In this document: in pieces, positions 1 to 8,294 of the stretch | Layout of the letters: each line of letters starts with the position of its first letter | How positions within the stretch are numbered: the first letter of the stretch is position 1 | From: Hymenobacter latericoloratus | GTDB lineage: Bacteria > Bacteroidota > Bacteroidia > Cytophagales > Hymenobacteraceae | Assembly: GCF_014199535.1 (NCBI RefSeq) | Contig: NZ_JACHNV010000002.1 | Span: 372,001-436,000 of the forward strand | Reading direction: 5' to 3' | DNA length: 64,000 nt | Translations under genes and position numbers: made by a program | The notes under the pieces: model-generated | What the model was told of the DNA's origin: nothing | The model's input: the letters and a program-made list of their open reading frames with translations, nothing else | The model's database searches: none

Positions 1-7
1 GCCCCGC

Positions 8-316
8 TTACTTCAGCACGCCCTGCACCACTTGGCCCAACTGCGCCGCCGAAACCACGCCCGCCTGCCGCCATACCGGCTGGCCCTTCTGAAACAAAAT
101 CAGGGTAGGAATACTCTGCACCCGAAACTGCTGCGCAGCCGCCGGGTTGCGGTCCACGTCAATCTTGATGACTTTGAGTTTGCCCTGGTGCTGGGCCGCC
201 ACCTGCTCCAGAATGGGAGCCATGGTTTTGCAGGGGCCGCACCAGTCGGCGTAAAAATCAACCAGCACCGGCATACCGGGGCTGTTAATAAGCTCAGAAA
301 ACGACTTCTTCGGCAT
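8..316 (-). CDS. trxA: Thioredoxin
   Basis: A 102-residue single-domain thioredoxin that reduces disulfides in cytoplasmic proteins. The active site CGPC is at residues 26-29, preceded by the usual DFYADW stretch, and the cis-proline loop SIPT lies near residue 72. No signal peptide is visible, so it should be cytoplasmic. I chose the ATG at 316 (MPKKSF); an in-frame ATG five codons upstream (MRFYL) is possible but adds residues atypical of the family. The gene ends only 8 bases from the window edge, so its downstream neighbour is unknown. Family assignment is very secure. Confidence 0.95.
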   Translation of the reverse strand: MPKKSFSELINSPGMPVLVDFYADWCGPCKTMAPILEQVAAQHQGKLKVIKIDVDRNPAAAQQFRVQSIPTLILFQKGQPVWRQAGVVSAAQLGQVVQGVLK

Positions 317-420
317 GAGATAAAACCGCAAAAAACGGTCGGCACCGCGCCGCCGCTCCGGCTTGTACGCAGGAAAGCGGGGGCGGGTAGCGGGTTTTTC
401 CGGAGGGGGGCAAGCACAAA

Positions 421-448
421 AAAGCCCGGTGCTGCAACACCGGGCTTT
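421..448 (-). terminator. Rho-independent terminator
   Basis: An 11-bp perfect stem (AAAGCCCGGTG and its complement) with a 6-base loop. Read on the minus strand it runs into six T residues. It sits 33 bases behind the stop of the secreted protein gene at 481-921 and separates it from the thioredoxin gene. Confidence 0.85.
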
Positions 449-480
449 CCCTTGTAAGTGAGTGGGTGAAGAGGAGGAGG

Positions 481-921
481 TTAGTTCTTGCCTAGCAAGG
501 TAACATCATTTGCGACTTCAGAAAAACTAAAGCGCCCTCCCACCACTTTTTTTCCGCTTACCTGGCACTCCCAGGTGTAGCGGCCGGGGCGGGCAGCGGC
601 GGCCTCTCCGCTCTCGGTCTTGAAATAATCGGCCTCCGAAGCCTCGGAAGGGAAAATAACGTCTATGCCGTTCTGGCCCTTGGGAATTTGCTTGGACAGG
701 ATGTATTCTTTGCCGGTTTCCTGGTTGATAACCACAAACTTAGCGGTGTAGGCGCCCAGCTGGCTGAACTTATCTACCACGCCCAGCTTCACGTAGGCAT
801 CCGTGGAAACCAGCCACGTTTGTGCCTTAGAAGTAGCAGGCGAGAAAACCATCAGTGCCAGTAGCAACCCTGCTACCCGCAACACACGAGACAAAGAGAA
901 AGCAGGAGTAGAAACGCGCAT
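481..921 (-). CDS. Secreted protein of unknown function
   Basis: A 146-residue protein with a signal peptide: MRVSTPAFSLSRVLRVAG is followed by a hydrophobic stretch (LLLALMVFS) and a likely cut after SKAQ near residue 34. The mature part is a small, mostly beta domain (KEYILSKQIPKGQNG..., TWECQVSGKK) that resembles periplasmic sandwich-like proteins, but I do not recognise the family. The ATG at 921 was chosen because it starts directly at the signal peptide; longer in-frame starts add a non-signal-like stretch. It is a single-gene unit with its own -7 box upstream and a terminator downstream. Confidence 0.7.
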   Translation of the reverse strand: MRVSTPAFSLSRVLRVAGLLLALMVFSPATSKAQTWLVSTDAYVKLGVVDKFSQLGAYTAKFVVINQETGKEYILSKQIPKGQNGIDVIFPSEASEADYFKTESGEAAAARPGRYTWECQVSGKKVVGGRFSFSEVANDVTLLGKN

Positions 922-1024
922 AGAAAAACGGTGAAAAGTGAAAAAATGAGCAGTTGCCTGAACAGAGAAATGGATGAAACGAAGATGCAGCCCTTTTGCA
1001 CGGTGTATGCGGCTGAGGCGCAAC

Positions 1025-1032
1025 CAAATATA
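1025..1032 (-). promoter_or_regulatory. -7 promoter box TATATTTG
   Basis: Read on the minus strand this is a perfect TAnnTTTG box of the Bacteroidota type, about 100 bases upstream of the start at 921, giving a leader of roughly 95 bases. Confidence 0.5.
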
Positions 1033-1147
1033 GATGTTATTTGAAAGTACTCACAAAATTTTGATTTCTATTTTATCAAAATAGCAAGAGTGAATCCTGG
1101 CGGCGGCATCGGTGTTGTTGTAGAGGATAGAAGAAAAAGAAGAAGCG

Positions 1148-1468
1148 ATGCGAAGAAAAAAGTACGCATGGACGTTGCCCGAGCCGTTACCGGCAGAAAT
1201 ACGGTGCGGCCTGTGCGAGCGGGAAGTGCAGCACACCTCGCGCCACCATTTAGTACCCCGCGAAGAAGGCGGCCACCACGGGCCCATCGTGGACCTGTGT
1301 CAGCCCTGCCATAGCACGGTGCACTTGTTGCTCACCAACCGGGAGCTGGCCCGGCGCTACAACACCGTGGAACGTCTGCGCGCGGCCGAGGAGCTGCAGA
1401 AGTACCTGCACTGGGTGCGGCGCAACCGGGTAGAGCGCATCAGTAACCGCCGGGCCCGTCGGGGGTAG
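1148..1468 (+). CDS. Small HNH-type zinc-binding protein
   Basis: A 106-residue basic protein. Residues 20-23 (CGLC) and a later CxxC-H set (LCQPCHSTVH, near residues 51-60), together with RHHLVPRE at residues 32-39, form the outline of an HNH endonuclease fold with a structural zinc. HNH nucleases cut DNA; many small stand-alone members of this kind have no assigned role. The C-terminus is rich in Arg (RNRVERISNRRARRG), consistent with nucleic-acid binding. The stop codon lies in a GGGGGTAGGG word. The next gene begins 46 bases downstream on the same strand, so co-transcription is plausible. Confidence 0.65.
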   Translation: MRRKKYAWTLPEPLPAEIRCGLCEREVQHTSRHHLVPREEGGHHGPIVDLCQPCHSTVHLLLTNRELARRYNTVERLRAAEELQKYLHWVRRNRVERISNRRARRG

Positions 1469-1513
1469 GGCCGGGCGCTTACCTTTGGGCTCTCTTCTAC
1501 CGAGGCCTTTTCC

Positions 1514-2584
1514 GTGATGATAACCCGATTTTTTGTGCCGTTCCGGCAGCTGCGGCAGCAGCCCACCATTGTAGTCGATAGCACCGGCACCGGGGCGGCC
1601 CTGACACTGGCCCACTGGCGCGGCGCGGCAACCCCAGCGCTGCTGCGCGATGATACCAGCGCCGGATCCGTGCTGCGGGCTCTGCGCCAGCCGGCCACGC
1701 CGGGCCTGGCGGCGCCGGCCGTTACGGCCAATCATTTCGATGTGGACGGTTTTGTAGGCGTCTGGGCCCTGCTGAACCCGGAGCTGGCCCTGGAGCACGA
1801 GCACCTGCTGCGGCTGGTGGCTACCCTCGGCGACTTCCGCGAAATAAACTGGGCCGACCCGCTGGCCGACCAGGCCCTGCGGCTGGTATGCTGGCTGAAC
1901 GCGGAGGAAAAGGCCCGCTTCTACGAGCCCTTCGGGGCGCCGGCCCGGCGGCGGCGCGAAGATGAGGCCTCAGCCGAGAAATTTGAGTGGTTTCTGCCGC
2001 GCTTTGCGGGGGTACTGCTTGATCCGGAAACCGGCCGGGCGGCCTGGGAGCCGGAGTACCTGCGCGTAAGCCAGGGCGTGGCCCTGATGCAAAGCCCCGC
2101 CACCACGCTGCGCCGCTACCCCGAGGTAGGGCTGGTGGTGGTGCGCACGCCCCGGCCCGTTCCGTACTACGCCTTGTTTGGCCCCACGGCCGGCGCCGAT
2201 ATGGTGCTGAGCCTGTACGATGGGCAGCGCTATGAATTTGAGTACAAGTACACCACCTGGATTGATCTGGAAAGCCGCCCCACCCTGCCGCGCCTACCCC
2301 TCGCGGCGCTGGCAACCCGCCTCAACGACCAGGAGCTGGCGCCCCACCGCTGGACCTTCGATGGCGTTACCGATACCGGCCCGCTGCTGCGCCTGAGCGG
2401 CAAAGCCCTCACCAAACCCCAGCGCTACGCCGACCCCGACCAACGGCCCATCCATGCTTCTTCCATTCCGGCGGAGCAGCTGGAAGCAGAAGTAGTAGCG
2501 TTTTTCCGGAGCCGCTACGCCGGTATCCGGCCCCGGCGCTACTGGAGCTGGGCCGAAATCCGGGAGGTAGGCGGAGGCGAGTAG
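1514..2584 (+). CDS. Conserved protein of unknown function (possibly DUF6687)
   Basis: A 356-residue soluble protein with no signal peptide or membrane segment. A striking motif NHFDVDGFVGVWALLNP lies near residues 73-89. The Asp-rich DxDG core suggests metal or phosphate binding, and the overall length and motif remind me of the family catalogued as DUF6687, but this is from memory. The C-terminal half carries a WIDLESRPTLPRLPL stretch and an RPRRYWSW motif. No catalytic role can be assigned. The stop codon abuts a palindromic repeat that begins one base later. Confidence 0.6.
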   Translation: MMITRFFVPFRQLRQQPTIVVDSTGTGAALTLAHWRGAATPALLRDDTSAGSVLRALRQPATPGLAAPAVTANHFDVDGFVGVWALLNPELALEHEHLLRLVATLGDFREINWADPLADQALRLVCWLNAEEKARFYEPFGAPARRRREDEASAEKFEWFLPRFAGVLLDPETGRAAWEPEYLRVSQGVALMQSPATTLRRYPEVGLVVVRTPRPVPYYALFGPTAGADMVLSLYDGQRYEFEYKYTTWIDLESRPTLPRLPLAALATRLNDQELAPHRWTFDGVTDTGPLLRLSGKALTKPQRYADPDQRPIHASSIPAEQLEAEVVAFFRSRYAGIRPRRYWSWAEIREVGGGE

Positions 2585-2664
2585 TGTCATTCCGAGCGAA
2601 GCGAGGAATCTAGGTTAGTTTCTGGCCGTGAACCCAGACTTCCCGTTTCCGCTCGGGATGACAG
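2585..2664. repeat. Intergenic palindromic repeat, copy 1
   Basis: The outer arms TGTCATTCCGAGCG and CGCTCGGGATGACA flank a ~50-base middle and are inverted copies with one mismatch. It starts one base after the stop of the upstream gene. Related copies lie at 8165-8240, 22010-22114 and 31508-31586. Confidence 0.8.
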
Positions 2665-2678
2665 TTTATTATCAGCCG

Positions 2679-5600
2679 CTACACTTCCTGCCCGAAGCCC
2701 AGCACTTGCAGGGAGCTGACGCCACCCGTGCCCTTGCGGACGCTGATTTGGGTGGTGACGCGCTCCTTCAGCGCCTCCACGTGCGAGATGATGCCGATGG
2801 TTTTGCCCGTGCCCTGCAGCATTTCCAGGGCCGAGAGGGCCACGTCCAGCGTGTCGGGGTCGAGGGTGCCGAAGCCTTCGTCGATGAAGAGAGTATCAAT
2901 CTGGGTACGGCGGCCGGCCAGCTCCGAGAGGCCCAGAGCCAGGGCCAGGCTCACCAGGAAACTCTCCCCGCCCGACAGCGAGTTCATGGTGCGCACCGCG
3001 CCGGCCTGGTACTCATCCTGAATCAGGAGGTCGAGGTGCTGCTCGGGGTTGCGCTGGATGCGGTACCGGTCGGTGAAGCGGTGCAGGTGGCGGTTAGCCA
3101 GCTCCACGAGGCGCGCCAAGGTAAGGCCCTGGGCAAACTCGCTGAACTTCTTGCCATCGGCGGAGCCGATGAGCTCAGCTAGCTGGCGCCAGCGGCGGGC
3201 CTGCTGCTGCTGCTTCTCCAGCTCGGCGGCCAGGGCAGCGTGGCGCTCCTGCCCGGCCCGGTGGCTGCTCAGGCGCTCCTGCCGCTGCCCCAGCTGCTGA
3301 TTCAGGGAAGCCAACTGCTGGTTGGTAGCACTGAGCTGGTGGTCGATGCTTTCCAGGGGCTCAGGGGTGAGGGCGCGGGCGTCTTCCTGCTCCAGCTGCT
3401 GGGTGGTTTCCTGCAGGGTTTGCGCGGCCAGGGCCGTTTCCTGCTCGTGGCGGCGCAGCTGGGTCTGCAGGGTTTGCAGCTCCGGGGGGGGTAGGAGCAG
3501 GGCCGGCAGGGCCGCCGGGTCGGGCGACAGGCCAGCGGCGGTGAGGGCCGTAGTTAAGGCCGCGAAGCGCTCCTGGCGGATTTGCTGCTGCTGCCCGGCA
3601 TCCTGCTCGTGCTGGCGCAGGCGGGCGGCGGCCACAGTAAGGGCGGTATCATGCTGCTGAAACTGCTGATCGGCCTGCTGGCGGCGCTGGTCGGCGGCGC
3701 GTGCTGCCTCTTCCAGCACCTGCCGGGCGCGGGCTACGTCGGCATCTGGCAGCAGCTCCTGGCGGCGCTGCTGCTGCTGTTGCAGCTCGGTGTGGGCCGT
3801 GTGCAGCTCCGTTTTGCGCTGGCTGAGCCACTGCTGCAGCTCGTGGCGGCGCTGCTGGGCGGCGTTGGCCCGCTCCTGGTTTACTTCCAGGTCCCGTTCC
3901 AGCTTTTCGGCTTCCTGCAGCTTCTGGCGGTAGGTGGCGCCGGCCTGCTCCAGGCGGCGCACCAGCGCGGGGCCGTTTTCGCCGGAAAACTCCAGCCCGA
4001 ACGACTTCAATAGACTACTGATGATTTCCTTGATTTTCGGGGCCTGCTCCTGGGCATCCTGCAGGCGCAGCTCCAGCTCTTTCAGCTCGGCTTGCAGTTG
4101 CTGCTGCTGCTGGCGGGCGTTGCGCTGGTCGGCCTCGGCCTGGGTCTGGGCCAGGCGGGCCTGCTGCTGCTGCTCTTCCAGGGTGCGCAGCTCCTGCACC
4201 AGCCCGCGCACAATGCCCGGCACGGTGGTTTCCTCTTCCTCCGTCAGCCAGCGTAAACCGGCATCGGCGGGGGTGGCGGGCAGCGTGTCGGTATCCAGCA
4301 GCCCACTAATGCTCACTAGCCGGTTAATGCGGCCTTTCAGGGCTACGGTTTGCTGGGTCAGCGCCTGCTCCCGCTCCTGGTCCCGGAGCAAAGAATCCTC
4401 ACTTACGCCCAGCACGCCGGCCGCGTAGGGATGCTCCAGGGCCCCGCATAACGGGCAGGGCTCGCCGGTGCGCAGGTGCTGGCGGGCGTCTTCGTGGGTC
4501 AGAATGAGCTGGTGGGCGTGCATGAGGCGGCGCAAATCCTGCAGGCTTTTCTCCAGGGCTTCTTCCTCGCGGTGCAGGCGCCTAACATGGTGGCCGAGCT
4601 GGTGGCGCCAGTCGAGGCGGGCAGCGGTGGCAGCGGTTTGCTGCGCGGTGGCCGTGGCCAGCTGGGTTTGGGCCGCGCGCAGCAGCTCGGCGCTGGTTTG
4701 CTCGGTAACGGTGGCGGAAGCCAGCTGCTGCTGCCGCTGTTGCAGGGTACGCCCCAGCTCGGTTAGCTCCGTCTGGATGTACTGCCAGTCTTGGAGGTAG
4801 CCGCTGAGGGGCGGCAGGGCCTCGGCTACGGTGCTGAGCACGGTGCGCGGCAGCAGCCATTCGCGCAGCTCGCGCACCTGCTGGCGCTGCTCCTTGCTCT
4901 GGCTGTCGGCTTGGGTGGCTTCCTGGTTTTGCTGCTTCCAGAGCTGGTTTTGCTCCTGATACTCCTGCTTGCCCTGCTCCAGGCGCTGCTGCTTTTCCCG
5001 AATCTGATGGTCCAGCAGCTCGGCTTCCCGCAGCTTGGGGTCCTGGGCGCGCTGGGTGGCGGCGGCCTGCTCGTACGTGTGCTGGGCGCTGGTCCGGGCG
5101 TCGGCGGCGGTGGCGCGGCGCTCCTGCAGCTGGGGCAGCTGCCCGCGGAGCTGTTCCACTTCCCGGTGCAGGCGCGCCAGCTGCTCGTCGGTTTGGCGCA
5201 GCAGGGCGTAGTCGGTGGCGAAGGGGGCGGCCTGCTGGTGCAGGGCCAGGCGCTGGCGCAGGGGGGCCAGGGTTTCGGCCTGAGCCAGGAGCTGCTGCTG
5301 GCGCAGTTGGGTGGCTTCCAGTTTCTGGCGCAGCTCCCGCCGGCGCAGGTGCCACTGCCGGGCCTCGCGCAGCTGCTCCTGGGCGGCGGTGGCGGCGCTC
5401 AACTGCGCAGTAAACTGCTGGGCTTCTTCTTCCAAAAACGCTACCTCCTCCGGGGAAAGCAAGGTCACGCCGGCCAGCCCGGCCCGCAGCTGGTCCGCTT
5501 TCAGGGTTTCCTGCTTGGCCTGCTCGAAAGCCGCCCGCGAAATGTCGGAGTATTTGCGGGTGTCGGTAATCTTTTCCAGCAGCTGAGCCCGCTCGCCGGC

Positions 5601-6110
5601 CGGGGCCTTCAGAAAGCGGGTGAAGTCGCCCTGAGCCAGGAGCACGGAGCGCAGAAACTGCTTGTATTCCAGGCCGCTGAGCTCCGCTATGCGCACGGGC
5701 ACATTACGCTTCATCGTTTCGAGGAAGGGCCAGGTTTCCTCGCCGTCATCAGCTACTTTCCGCTCGCTTAGCTCCATTTTCGGGTCCTGGAGCTTGCCTT
5801 CGGGGCGCTTGCGGGCGCGGTACTGGCCCCACTTGCTGCGGTACTGCCGGCCGTTTACTTCAAACTCTACCTCGGCCCAGCTTTCGCCGGTGCCATGGCT
5901 CATCACGTGCTCGGGGCCGCTGGTTTCGTGGCGGGGCACCTGGCCGTAGAGGGCCAGGGTAATGGCATCCAGAATAGTGGTTTTGCCGGCGCCGGTAGGG
6001 CCGGTAATGGCAAACAGGCCCGCGTCGGAAAGGGGAGTCTGGCTGAAATCAACGGTATGCTCCCCGCGCAGGGAGTTGAGATTGTAAAAGCGGACGCGGA
6101 GAATTTTCAT
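2679..6110 (-). CDS. sbcC: Exonuclease subunit SbcC (SMC-like ATPase)
   Basis: A 1143-residue ATPase subunit of the SbcCD (Rad50/Mre11-type) nuclease, which opens DNA hairpins and processes blocked double-strand ends. The N-terminal Walker A GPTGAGKTT is at residues 37-45. Two very long Gln-rich coiled coils flank the zinc hook CPLC at residues 552-555. The C-terminal ABC signature (NSLSGGES) and Walker B (DTLFIDEGFGTLD) complete the split ATPase. The ATG at 6110 (MKILRVRF) matches the conserved family start. Its partner sbcD is on the same strand but about 7 kb away at 13053-14285 rather than adjacent, so the two are probably transcribed separately. Confidence 0.96.
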   Translation of the reverse strand: MKILRVRFYNLNSLRGEHTVDFSQTPLSDAGLFAITGPTGAGKTTILDAITLALYGQVPRHETSGPEHVMSHGTGESWAEVEFEVNGRQYRSKWGQYRARKRPEGKLQDPKMELSERKVADDGEETWPFLETMKRNVPVRIAELSGLEYKQFLRSVLLAQGDFTRFLKAPAGERAQLLEKITDTRKYSDISRAAFEQAKQETLKADQLRAGLAGVTLLSPEEVAFLEEEAQQFTAQLSAATAAQEQLREARQWHLRRRELRQKLEATQLRQQQLLAQAETLAPLRQRLALHQQAAPFATDYALLRQTDEQLARLHREVEQLRGQLPQLQERRATAADARTSAQHTYEQAAATQRAQDPKLREAELLDHQIREKQQRLEQGKQEYQEQNQLWKQQNQEATQADSQSKEQRQQVRELREWLLPRTVLSTVAEALPPLSGYLQDWQYIQTELTELGRTLQQRQQQLASATVTEQTSAELLRAAQTQLATATAQQTAATAARLDWRHQLGHHVRRLHREEEALEKSLQDLRRLMHAHQLILTHEDARQHLRTGEPCPLCGALEHPYAAGVLGVSEDSLLRDQEREQALTQQTVALKGRINRLVSISGLLDTDTLPATPADAGLRWLTEEEETTVPGIVRGLVQELRTLEEQQQQARLAQTQAEADQRNARQQQQQLQAELKELELRLQDAQEQAPKIKEIISSLLKSFGLEFSGENGPALVRRLEQAGATYRQKLQEAEKLERDLEVNQERANAAQQRRHELQQWLSQRKTELHTAHTELQQQQQRRQELLPDADVARARQVLEEAARAADQRRQQADQQFQQHDTALTVAAARLRQHEQDAGQQQQIRQERFAALTTALTAAGLSPDPAALPALLLPPPELQTLQTQLRRHEQETALAAQTLQETTQQLEQEDARALTPEPLESIDHQLSATNQQLASLNQQLGQRQERLSSHRAGQERHAALAAELEKQQQQARRWRQLAELIGSADGKKFSEFAQGLTLARLVELANRHLHRFTDRYRIQRNPEQHLDLLIQDEYQAGAVRTMNSLSGGESFLVSLALALGLSELAGRRTQIDTLFIDEGFGTLDPDTLDVALSALEMLQGTGKTIGIISHVEALKERVTTQISVRKGTGGVSSLQVLGFGQEV

Positions 6111-6415
6111 GCGGGCAGAGCGGCGCCGAAGCAAATAGCAACTAGGGGAGAAGCCCCGCGCACCGAAGCTGCCGGGGGAGCTGCAAAGTTAACCGACCCG
6201 GCCCGCAATACATTCCGTTGCGTGCACTCCATGAGCACTGGGCCGTGGTGGCCGGGGCGTTACGGGAGAGCAGGGTTTACTCACGGACGAGGGGTAGGGA
6301 GCCGGCCGCAGCTTCGCCCAAAAGAGGAATCGGATGCACACGCTCGTCGAAGGAAGATAGAAATCCCCTGTATAGTTAGATCTTGCCGTCCTCCCCTTAC
6401 TTTTTCCTACCCCCT
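6111..6415. other. Gene-free interval between sbcC and the DUF4440-like gene
   Basis: This 305-base divergent intergenic stretch contains a GGGGTAGGG word near 6291 and CCTACCCC just before the start of the next gene. I see no convincing small gene or RNA. Confidence 0.4.
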
Positions 6416-6925
6416 ATGCTCACCCGAACCGTGGCGTATGCCACCACAGTAGCCGCGTTGCTGGCGGGGCCCGGCACCACGGCCTGCACCGCCACCAAGC
6501 CCGCCGCTCTGGCCGTGTTGCCGCCTCCACCCATATCCCCGGAGCTGTACCGCACCATTGCCCGGCTGGATAGCGCCATGTTCGCGGCCTTCAACCGCCA
6601 CGATGCAGCTCGGCTGCAAACTTTCTTCGCCGAAGACCTGGAGTTTTACCACGACAAAGGCGGCCTGGCCAACTTTGAGCAAACCATGCAGGGCTTCCGC
6701 AACCTGTTTGCTCAGAACAAAACCACCGGCCTCAACCGCCAGCTCGTGCCCGGCACCCTGGAAGTGTACCCCATCAGCGGCTACGGGGCCGTAGAAACCT
6801 ACCAGCACCGCTTCTGCCACGTCGAGAACGGCCGAGACGACTGCGGTACTTTCAAGAACATGATGGTGTGGCGCCTACGCGACGGGCAGTGGAAAGTAAC
6901 GCGGGTGGTGAGTTACGGGCATTAA
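6416..6925 (+). CDS. SnoaL/DUF4440-like nuclear transport factor 2-fold protein, probable lipoprotein
   Basis: A 169-residue protein with a short export signal ending in TTAC, which may be a lipobox (Cys near residue 22), followed by a Pro-rich linker. The folded part begins near residue 43 with LDSAMFAAFNRHDAARLQTFFAEDLEFYHDKGG, the typical opening of DUF4440/NTF2-like cone domains, and ends with DGQWKVTRVVSYGH. Family members bind small ligands or act as accessory domains; no substrate can be deduced here. The start at 6416 was chosen because it gives a signal sequence. Confidence 0.75.
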   Translation: MLTRTVAYATTVAALLAGPGTTACTATKPAALAVLPPPPISPELYRTIARLDSAMFAAFNRHDAARLQTFFAEDLEFYHDKGGLANFEQTMQGFRNLFAQNKTTGLNRQLVPGTLEVYPISGYGAVETYQHRFCHVENGRDDCGTFKNMMVWRLRDGQWKVTRVVSYGH

Positions 6926-6950
6926 TTGCTTTGTTTTTTCTATTTGAAAT

Positions 6951-7409
6951 ATGAAAACCCTTACACAGAAACGAGACAATGATTCACTCGATAAGATAAT
7001 TATAAGTAGAGGCTTAGCTCCCACAATGAGCAATGCTAAATGGGTAAAGCTAATCAAGGTATTAGTGGAAAACTGGCAGCTAGTACAAGAATGCTTAGTG
7101 AAGCTAATTTGGGAAGAAAATAGTTCGTCCCGAAAATTGATTATTTAAGAACAAATTAGTTACAAATTAGACTACTATGATACGGCTATGGAATCCATGG
7201 TTACAGGTGTGCCTGCACTCAGCGGCTGGTGCGCATACAAGGAAATAGAATGGCTGGATTTTCCTCGGTCTATCCACAATGACCAATCAAAAGAACAAGA
7301 TATTATCTCTATTCGGCGCAAAGTTGAAGAAGTTGGCCAATTTCAAATAGAGTTATCTAATGACAGATTGCGGCTTTATTCTTATATATCTGCGTCTACA
7401 GTCAAGTAG
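6951..7409 (+). pseudogene. Low-GC gene interrupted by an in-frame stop
   Basis: Reading one frame from the ATG at 6951 gives 65 codons, a TAA at 7146-7148, and then an uninterrupted continuation to 7409. The part after the stop (EQISYKLDYYDTAMESMV...) reads like the same protein, so the intact product would be about 152 residues. The base composition is much lower in GC than neighbouring genes. The opening, with a SNAKWVKLIK stretch, resembles small stand-alone proteins such as DUF6678, some of which I associate with immunity genes of toxin systems; this is tentative. It could be a pseudogene, a strain-specific nonsense allele, or two short ORFs. Confidence 0.55.
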
Positions 7410-7452
7410 CTGGTTCCTACCTTCCCAGCTTCAACGCTCTTGCTTGAAGCTG

Positions 7453-7674
7453 ATGAAACTCCCGCTCCTCGCCGCGCTGCTCACGGCCCTGCCTACCCTC
7501 GCCCAGACTCCGAAGCCCGCCGAAAACCTGGTGCAGTATGTTCACCCCAGTGTGGGCACCCAGCGCATGGGGCACACGTTTCCGGGCGCGACGGTGCCGT
7601 TTGGCATGGCAACCCCGGCGCTGCCGATAAGCAGCGCTTCTGCCGCCAAACAAGCCCGAAACCAAGCCACCTAG
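7453..7674 (+). pseudogene. Remnant of a GH92 alpha-mannosidase gene (5' end only)
   Basis: The 73-codon frame begins with a signal peptide (MKLPLLAALLTALPTLAQ) followed by VQYVHPSVGTQRMGHTFPG and TVPFGM. That is the well-conserved N-terminal motif of family GH92 exo-alpha-mannosidases, normally about 750 residues long. After PFGM the similarity stops abruptly and the frame closes 21 codons later. The rest of the gene is absent from the window, so this is a deletion remnant. GH92 enzymes trim mannose from glycans in the periplasm. Confidence 0.75.
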
Positions 7675-7860
7675 CGTACCGCTCGGGCGGTTAGAGCCAA
7701 CGTTGCTCATGATGGGCAACGGGAATGGGGAAGGGCTGTGTAGTATGGTTTGAATTAGCAGGGTTGGTGCAGCCAACTGTTCAGCTTCGCCGTACACAGG
7801 CTTACTAGCTGCTACCTGCTGAGCGGCTCTACTTCCTCCCTTCCCTTCCTTACCTGCATC

Positions 7861-8142
7861 ATGGACATAGACCCCAAAGACAAGCCAAAGCAGCCGGCGC
7901 CAGCCGATAACACGCCACCCACCCAAGGCACCCCCGATACGCAGAGCGCCGCTACCGACGACGCCACCAACCTGCCGCGCCCCGAAAGCACCCCGGCCGA
8001 CACGGAAGAAAATACGCCTTCCGCGGAACCCGAAACCGGCCCTGACATGCCCACTGATGCCACGGCCTCAACGGCAGCCGCTGACGCGGGCGGCGACGCG
8101 GACCCCGGCGCCAGCAACACCAGCCACGACGAGCCGCTGTAG
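7861..8142 (+). CDS. Low-complexity acidic protein
   Basis: A 93-residue product made almost entirely of Pro, Thr, Ala, Asp, Glu and Ser (MDIDPKDKPKQPAPADN...), with no hydrophobic core. It should be intrinsically disordered. Similar short PTADE-rich proteins are common in Cytophagales, usually without known function. It is followed by a palindromic repeat 22 bases after its stop. Whether it is translated cannot be judged from sequence alone. Confidence 0.5.
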   Translation: MDIDPKDKPKQPAPADNTPPTQGTPDTQSAATDDATNLPRPESTPADTEENTPSAEPETGPDMPTDATASTAAADAGGDADPGASNTSHDEPL

Positions 8143-8164
8143 CGTGGGGAAATCAGGTGCTACC

Positions 8165-8240
8165 TGTCATTCTGAGCGCAGCGAGGAATCTGGTTTCCTG
8201 ATGAAGTAACCCGGATTCCTCGCTGCGCTCGGAATAACAC
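8165..8240. repeat. Intergenic palindromic repeat, copy 2
   Basis: Arms of 26 bases (TGTCATTCTGAGCGCAGCG... and its near-perfect complement, about three mismatches) surround a 24-base middle. Located 22 bases after a stop codon. Confidence 0.85.
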
Positions 8241-8294
8241 AAGGTAAGCGTTGTGTACTGAGCCGGCCGGAGTGCTAGCGGCGCTACCTGCGCA

